Of a stretch of 64,000 nt of DNA, positions 59,407 to 64,000 are shown piece after piece. The notes beneath the pieces are model-generated. The model saw only the letters and a list, made by a program, of their open reading frames with translations, did no database searches and had not been told where the DNA came from. Within the stretch, counting starts at the first letter, position 1, and every line of letters begins with the position of its first letter. Made by a program: the position numbers and the translations under genes. Source of the stretch: Lachnospiraceae bacterium (GTDB taxonomy: Bacteria; Bacillota; Clostridia; Lachnospirales; Lachnospiraceae); NCBI GenBank assembly GCA_017938145.1, contig JAGBCB010000033.1, positions 1-64,000 of the forward strand, given 5' to 3'.

Positions 59407-62134
59407 CTGCATTTCCTCCTTCTTCCAAAAGCTTTGTCACTTCCTCTGTCGCACTCAGGAAGTCAAACCGGCTTACCTGCTCACTTATCGGCTTTAATAA
59501 GTCTTTCAGATTCTTTCCCTTGAAGCAGTATTTTGATAACTCCTGTATCTTGGCATCCACTCCGCCTTTTTCAAAGGTATTAAGAAGCTCTGTCAATTCT
59601 TGCAAATGAAAAGCAAAGCGTTCTTCCGTAATTTCTTCCACAACAATTTGTTCTTCCGGCTCCTCTGCTTTTGTATCTACCGGACCCTTTTCAAATCTAT
59701 CGCGGATAGTTTCTCCGCCGATTTCTAATAACACTTCCTCGTATTCCTGCATAACTTCCCTGTGATGTGCCTGTATAAAAGAAATATTTCCTTCCTTGCC
59801 GGCCATCTCCAGTTCCTTTGCCATTTCACCAAGATGCGTAGCACCGATGCCAATGGATGTGCTCTTTAATGCATGCACAAGGATAGTATAATTTTTCCAG
59901 TCCTCTGCCTTATATTTTTCCCTGATTTCGCGGATTTTCTGTAAACCGGAATTTAAATATACCTGCAGAATTTCTTTATAATCCTCTTCGTTTCCGCCAC
60001 AATACTGGATACCCCGGCGACGGTCAATGCGGGACTCTTCTTCACTTTCTACAATTTCCGGTTCCTGCTCATAAGGTTCTGTTGCATCATCCATCCGGAT
60101 AATCTTATCTTCCGGAATATACTTTCTAAGCACTCTTTCTAAATGAGACATTTCGATTGGTTTTGCCACATATTCCTGGAAACCTTCCTCCAAGAACATC
60201 TCTCTCGCACCACCGATAGCGTTGGCTGTTAATGCTATAATCGGTACATTCTGGAAATAGGAACCTGCCTTTGCCCGAATCTTGTGCGCAGTTTCCACAC
60301 CATCCATCTCCGGCATCATGTGGTCCATAAAAATGATATCATATCGGGAACTATCCAGCTTTTCCAAACATTCCTTACCGCTGGACGCAACAAACACCTT
60401 AATTTTGTATGGACGGAGTAATCCTTCCACCACTCTAAGATTCATCAGATTATCATCTACTACTAAAACAGTTGCCTCAGGAGCAATAAACTTCTTCTCC
60501 TGATAATGGCTTCCATCCAGACGCTGCAGGGAATAATCGCCGTTTAATACTGTTGCGATAGACAAAACATAGAACGGCTTGTACAGGGACTTAATATTTC
60601 CTCCCGCTTTTATGCTGTTTTCCCTGTTCTGCAAAAGGATAATTACCATCTGATCCGAAATTTCATCAAAGTAATGCTTATCCTCCATGTACTCGGAAGT
60701 GGTAATAAACGCATGGGTAAAAATCTCTTTTTCCATACGGCGCTTGAATTCACCCAAATTACGGCACTGATGATAACGTACCTCCAGACTCTCTACCATA
60801 TGGCGTATATTACTCATGTAATCATCATGGATTTCCGTGAATTCATACTTTTCAGTATTTATGTATGCAATAATGTTGATACTCTCCGCATTTCGTACAG
60901 CAACCATCGGACGGTCATCCACTACCTTTTGCGGAATTACAAACTGGAACTCACTTCCCTTTCCAAAGGTACTTCTTACGCTGATGAAACCACCCATCTT
61001 ACTGATGATTCGTTTCGAAATGGCAAGGCCGATACCAATACCGCCTTCCTGACGGTTTCTCTTGGTGTCCACCTGGTTAAAGCTGGAAAACAGCTTCTCT
61101 AAGTTCTCATCTTCGATTCCGATACCGGTATCTTTTACTTTTACCGAAAGGTTAACACCATACTCTTCCTTTCTCGCAGAAAAAACAAGAGTAATACATC
61201 CTGCCTCCGTAAATTTAATTGCATTGTTCACAAAGCTCAAAATAACACGACGAATTTTCTGCTCATCTCCCAACAGAGTATAAGGAATCTTTGCATCACA
61301 ATCCACAATCAATTCCAGATTCTTTGAATCCTTTTGGGCAATTGCCATATTAATTACGTCGTTAATTGTGGAAGTTAAATTATACGGTTCTTCCACCAAT
61401 TCCATTTTTCCGTATTCCAATTCGGAAAAATCCAAAACGTCACTGATTAAAGATAAGAGATTTCTGCCTGCTGCCTGAATATTAAAGGTGTTTTCCCTTA
61501 CCTCTTCCGGAATATCTTCTCTAAGAATCATCTCGCTCATACCGCAAACCGTATTTACCGGTGTACGGATTTCATGGGAAATATTCGCCATGAAGTCCGT
61601 CTTGCTTCGCTCTGCTACCTTTAATTCTTCGATTACTTCCTGCATTTCCCGGTTCATTTCACCATTTCGTTTTACCAGATAATGGGCACCGATTTCTGCT
61701 ATAAAAACAGAAGCCAGCTGCACAAACAAACGGTACTTGTCCATTCCTGTTTCCAGAGGAATAGACTGCTTAAACAATAAATGATACAGAAAAATTATCA
61801 GGCAAAATCCCATTTCCAAATAGACCAAACGCGGAACACCAAGAAGACCAAGCAAAATAACCACCGTAGTGAAGGTAATCATGATACTAGGGAAGGAATC
61901 CGACATAAAGGCATATAATGTGAAAGTAATTAACGTAGAGCCGGAAAATAAAAATGCTCTGGTCCGATAATCGTTCCATTCTTTGATATATGCCATCCAC
62001 GAAATCAGCATGATACCGATAATCGTAGGAGTAATCCATGCCGGCCACTGTAAAACGGTAGCAGCCACAGACATTGCCAGTGTATATGCAGAATATGCAA
62101 TTACTATGATTCTTTCTACTTTTTTTGTATTCAC
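59399..62134 (-). CDS. Hybrid sensor histidine kinase with receiver and HPt domains
   Basis: About 911 residues from a GTG at 62134, 8 bases after AAGGAGG; a GTG at 62161 would lie upstream of that site and overlap the preceding gene. Membrane helices cover about 10-155. The phosphotransfer site is DFMANISHEIRTPVNTVCG, the ATPase boxes are SFVNNAIKFTEAG and GIGIGLAISKRI, an inactive-looking receiver-like stretch follows, then a receiver with LVVDDNLMNL and IIFMDHMMPEMDG, and a C-terminal HPt with LVHALKSTSIGIG. The layout supports a full phosphorelay. It is a paralogue of the DegV-fused kinase in membrane, kinase and receiver parts. Confidence 0.93.
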   Translation of the reverse strand: MNTKKVERIIVIAYSAYTLAMSVAATVLQWPAWITPTIIGIMLISWMAYIKEWNDYRTRAFLFSGSTLITFTLYAFMSDSFPSIMITFTTVVILLGLLGVPRLVYLEMGFCLIIFLYHLLFKQSIPLETGMDKYRLFVQLASVFIAEIGAHYLVKRNGEMNREMQEVIEELKVAERSKTDFMANISHEIRTPVNTVCGMSEMILREDIPEEVRENTFNIQAAGRNLLSLISDVLDFSELEYGKMELVEEPYNLTSTINDVINMAIAQKDSKNLELIVDCDAKIPYTLLGDEQKIRRVILSFVNNAIKFTEAGCITLVFSARKEEYGVNLSVKVKDTGIGIEDENLEKLFSSFNQVDTKRNRQEGGIGIGLAISKRIISKMGGFISVRSTFGKGSEFQFVIPQKVVDDRPMVAVRNAESINIIAYINTEKYEFTEIHDDYMSNIRHMVESLEVRYHQCRNLGEFKRRMEKEIFTHAFITTSEYMEDKHYFDEISDQMVIILLQNRENSIKAGGNIKSLYKPFYVLSIATVLNGDYSLQRLDGSHYQEKKFIAPEATVLVVDDNLMNLRVVEGLLRPYKIKVFVASSGKECLEKLDSSRYDIIFMDHMMPEMDGVETAHKIRAKAGSYFQNVPIIALTANAIGGAREMFLEEGFQEYVAKPIEMSHLERVLRKYIPEDKIIRMDDATEPYEQEPEIVESEEESRIDRRRGIQYCGGNEEDYKEILQVYLNSGLQKIREIREKYKAEDWKNYTILVHALKSTSIGIGATHLGEMAKELEMAGKEGNISFIQAHHREVMQEYEEVLLEIGGETIRDRFEKGPVDTKAEEPEEQIVVEEITEERFAFHLQELTELLNTFEKGGVDAKIQELSKYCFKGKNLKDLLKPISEQVSRFDFLSATEEVTKLLEEGGNADA

Positions 62135-62147
62135 AGTAAATCCCTCC

Positions 62148-63218
62148 TTATAAAAGTTCACCCAGTAAGTCCTTTATCTCCTGCTCCAAACTAGTAAATA
62201 CATCTGTAATCAGCGGATCAAACTGCGTTCCCCTGCCTTCTTTTAAGGTTTGCATTATTTTATATACCGGCCGAATCGGTTCTTTGTAACAGCGTTCCTC
62301 ATATAAAGCATCAAACACATCTGCCAGTGCCATGATTCTTGCACAAAGCGGAATATCCTCTCCCTTTAGTCCAATCGGATATCCGGTACCGTCCCACCGC
62401 TCGTGATGATACATCGCAATATCCTCAGCAATTTTGACATAAGCCGGATCTTCCACACCGCCGATAATTTCATTAATAATTTCCCGGCCGTACACCGTGT
62501 GCAGCTTCATCGCATTATATTCTTCTTCTGTTAATCTGCCCGGTTTCCGTAATATAGCATCGGAAATCTTAATTTTTCCCACATCATGCAATGGTGCTGC
62601 TTTATAGACATTCATAATATAATCTTCTGTCAGAATGTCCGAATAAATATTCCTGGCTTTTAATTCCGAAGCAATCATTTTCACATAAGTCATAGTATTC
62701 TTTACATGTTTTCCGGTACTGTTATCACGGGTTTCAATCAGCGTAGCCATTCCCATGATGACCTGCTCCTGAATCTGGCTGATACGTCTTGTTCTTGCCG
62801 TAATAATTCTGGTCTGCTCCTCCACCATATGTTCCAGATTTGCACGGTATATTTCCAGTTCCAGCGTCTTTTTTACACGGCTCATAAGTACATCCGGAAT
62901 AAATGGTTTTGCCACAAAGTCTACAGCCCCGGTAGCAAAGCAACGGGTTTCTGTTTCCGGATCATTATCAGCTGTCAGAAAGATAACCGGAACATGAGAA
63001 AATCTTTCCATTCGCTGAACTTCTTCCAGCACCTGGAATCCGTCCATTTCCGGCATGTTAATATCCAATAAAATAAGATCCGGACAGTTATTTTCTAAAT
63101 ACTTTAGTGCTACCTTTCCCGAATTTGCTGCAGCAATCCGGTATTCCTTTCCCAGTATTTTCTGTGCCAGTGCTAAGTTAGAAGTATCATCATCTACAAC
63201 TAAAATAACCTGATTCAT
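62148..63218 (-). CDS. Response regulator with HD-GYP phosphodiesterase domain
   Basis: 356 residues. Receiver domain: VVDDDTSNL, LILLDINMPEMDGF (phospho-Asp near 53), LTADND and AKPF. A coiled-coil linker is followed by the HD-GYP domain (about 155-356) with GKHVKNT, LHDVGKI and MYHHERWDGTGYPIGLKGEDIPLCARIMALADVFDAL. All catalytic metal ligands look intact, so it is expected to hydrolyse cyclic di-GMP. It is a likely output for the hybrid kinases downstream in the same operon. Confidence 0.94.
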   Translation of the reverse strand: MNQVILVVDDDTSNLALAQKILGKEYRIAAANSGKVALKYLENNCPDLILLDINMPEMDGFQVLEEVQRMERFSHVPVIFLTADNDPETETRCFATGAVDFVAKPFIPDVLMSRVKKTLELEIYRANLEHMVEEQTRIITARTRRISQIQEQVIMGMATLIETRDNSTGKHVKNTMTYVKMIASELKARNIYSDILTEDYIMNVYKAAPLHDVGKIKISDAILRKPGRLTEEEYNAMKLHTVYGREIINEIIGGVEDPAYVKIAEDIAMYHHERWDGTGYPIGLKGEDIPLCARIMALADVFDALYEERCYKEPIRPVYKIMQTLKEGRGTQFDPLITDVFTSLEQEIKDLLGELL

Positions 63219-63239
63219 GCTGCCCCACTTCCTTTCCCG

Positions 63240-64000
63240 TTACTCCTCTATCGTATCTACAATAAAAAGTGCCAGTTCTTCTGCCAAATCCTTATCTTCT
63301 TTACGTATCCACTCTCCATTTTTGTTTTGTTCCACAATTCTTACAATCGGTCGGGTTGGATTGTCCGCATTCTGCCGAAGAACAATTGCTTTTTTTCCCG
63401 TATTCAGACTCACCATGGAACCGGTAGGATAAGTTGCTACGGAACCCAGAAAAATTTTTACCAATTCAGCATCAAATTTGGTACCCGCATTTTTTGTTAT
63501 TTCATCCAATGCCTCATGTACCTTTTTTCTTTCTTCCAAATTACCGTAAACCATATTATCGAAAGTATCACAAATAGCCACAAGACGAACCTGTGGCTTA
63601 ATTTTGTCTTTCGACATATGAAAAGGATATCCGCTGCGGTCCAACCGCTCATGGTGATATAAAATTATCTCTCTGGATACGGACGGAATCCAGTCCTGCT
63701 GTTCCACCTCTATATATCCGTATACCACATGCCGCTTGATTTCCTTTTGAATTTTTTCTTCCTGCTCTGACAGAATTAATCCCTGATATTTTTCCTTCAC
63801 ATTCGTAAAACCAATATCGTGGAGTAATGCACCCATTGCAATTTCTTTTGTCTCTGTCTGTGTATAACCGGCGCGGACCGCAATCAAAATTGCAAGTGCC
63901 GCCACGCTTAACGTATGTTCATATAAACTTTTGGAATGATTTCTTACATTGGAAATTGTATAAATCACCTCGTCCTGCAGAAGTACACCTTCCATAACTT
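63240..64000 (-). CDS. HD-GYP domain protein with an altered HD motif (5' end outside the window)
   Basis: At least 251 residues; the frame is open to the window edge, so the ATG at 63995 may be internal. The HD-GYP domain shows LYEHTLSVAALAI, LLHDIGFTNV and LYHHERLDRSGYPFHMSKDKIKPQVRLVAICDTFDNM. The usual HD-x-GK is HDIGF here, and DGTGYP is DRSGYP, so metal binding or specificity may differ. A ~60-residue beta-rich tail (GSMVSLNTGKKAIVLRQNADNPTRPIVRIV) is the common C-terminal extension. The downstream response regulator gene follows after 21 bases. Confidence 0.85.
   Translation of the reverse strand, partial: VMEGVLLQDEVIYTISNVRNHSKSLYEHTLSVAALAILIAVRAGYTQTETKEIAMGALLHDIGFTNVKEKYQGLILSEQEEKIQKEIKRHVVYGYIEVEQQDWIPSVSREIILYHHERLDRSGYPFHMSKDKIKPQVRLVAICDTFDNMVYGNLEERKKVHEALDEITKNAGTKFDAELVKIFLGSVATYPTGSMVSLNTGKKAIVLRQNADNPTRPIVRIVEQNKNGEWIRKEDKDLAEELALFIVDTIEE

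Overview
The window looks like a stretch of chromosome from a motile, spore-forming, Gram-positive anaerobe of the Clostridia, most likely family Lachnospiraceae. This rests on two flagellin genes, spmA/spmB, the conserved abrB-rsmI-trmN6-ricT-holB-yaaR block, a DUF3881-like protein, a VanRS-type two-component pair, lipoprotein polysaccharide hydrolases and many AAGGAGG-type ribosome binding sites. I cannot assign a genus. No rRNA, CRISPR array, prophage or insertion sequence was seen.

Layout. (1) 1-1.8 kb: a polysaccharide deacetylase and a decayed PD-(D/E)XK/Rpn-type gene. (2) 1.8-11.3 kb: an eight-gene minus-strand glycan operon. It holds a two-domain glycosyltransferase, a CDP-glycerol-transferase-like enzyme, a second enzyme of the CDP-glycerol transferase family, a pyruvyltransferase-like protein, an FkbM methyltransferase and a three-gene set that should make a CDP-activated pentitol. 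It lies directly downstream of (3) two flagellin genes (11.5-16.5 kb), each with a sigma-28 promoter, separated by a DUF4143 ATPase gene. The simplest reading is a flagellin-modification island with teichoic-acid-like chemistry. (4) 16.8-18.3 kb: small accessory genes. (5) 18.3-26.2 kb: spmB-galE-spmA, then abrB and the DNA polymerase delta-prime/RicT/methyltransferase block, and a tRNA-Lys. (6) 26.2-31.1 kb: membrane and lipoprotein genes, a TraX-like protein and a C39-like peptidase next to VanR/VanS homologues with candidate VanR boxes.

(7) 31.2-44.5 kb: a carbohydrate region with a GH31 glucosidase, an AraC regulator and a LacI-controlled operon (GH53 galactanase, GH13 amylase lipoprotein, binding protein, two permeases), plus an iron-sulfur aldo/keto reductase divergent from lacI. 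(8) 44.5-50 kb: metallo-hydrolase, second identical tRNA-Lys, trmB, thioredoxin, D,D-carboxypeptidase, tRNA-Arg and a PAP2-like protein. (9) 50-56.7 kb: a chemoreceptor, an XRE regulator, a PadR/DUF2812 pair with a clear operator, a ~215 bp inverted-repeat element, and membrane proteins. (10) 56.7-64 kb: a minus-strand signalling operon of two HD-GYP proteins and two hybrid histidine kinases; the last kinase is fused to a complete DegV-type lipid-binding domain.

The observations I rate most worth following are the kinase-receiver-DegV fusion, the three CsrA-type sites in one flagellin leader, the CDP-pentitol operon beside the flagellins with two re-used accessory domains, the VanRS pair wired to a cysteine-peptidase-like gene instead of resistance genes, and the large inverted-repeat element at 54.2-54.4 kb.
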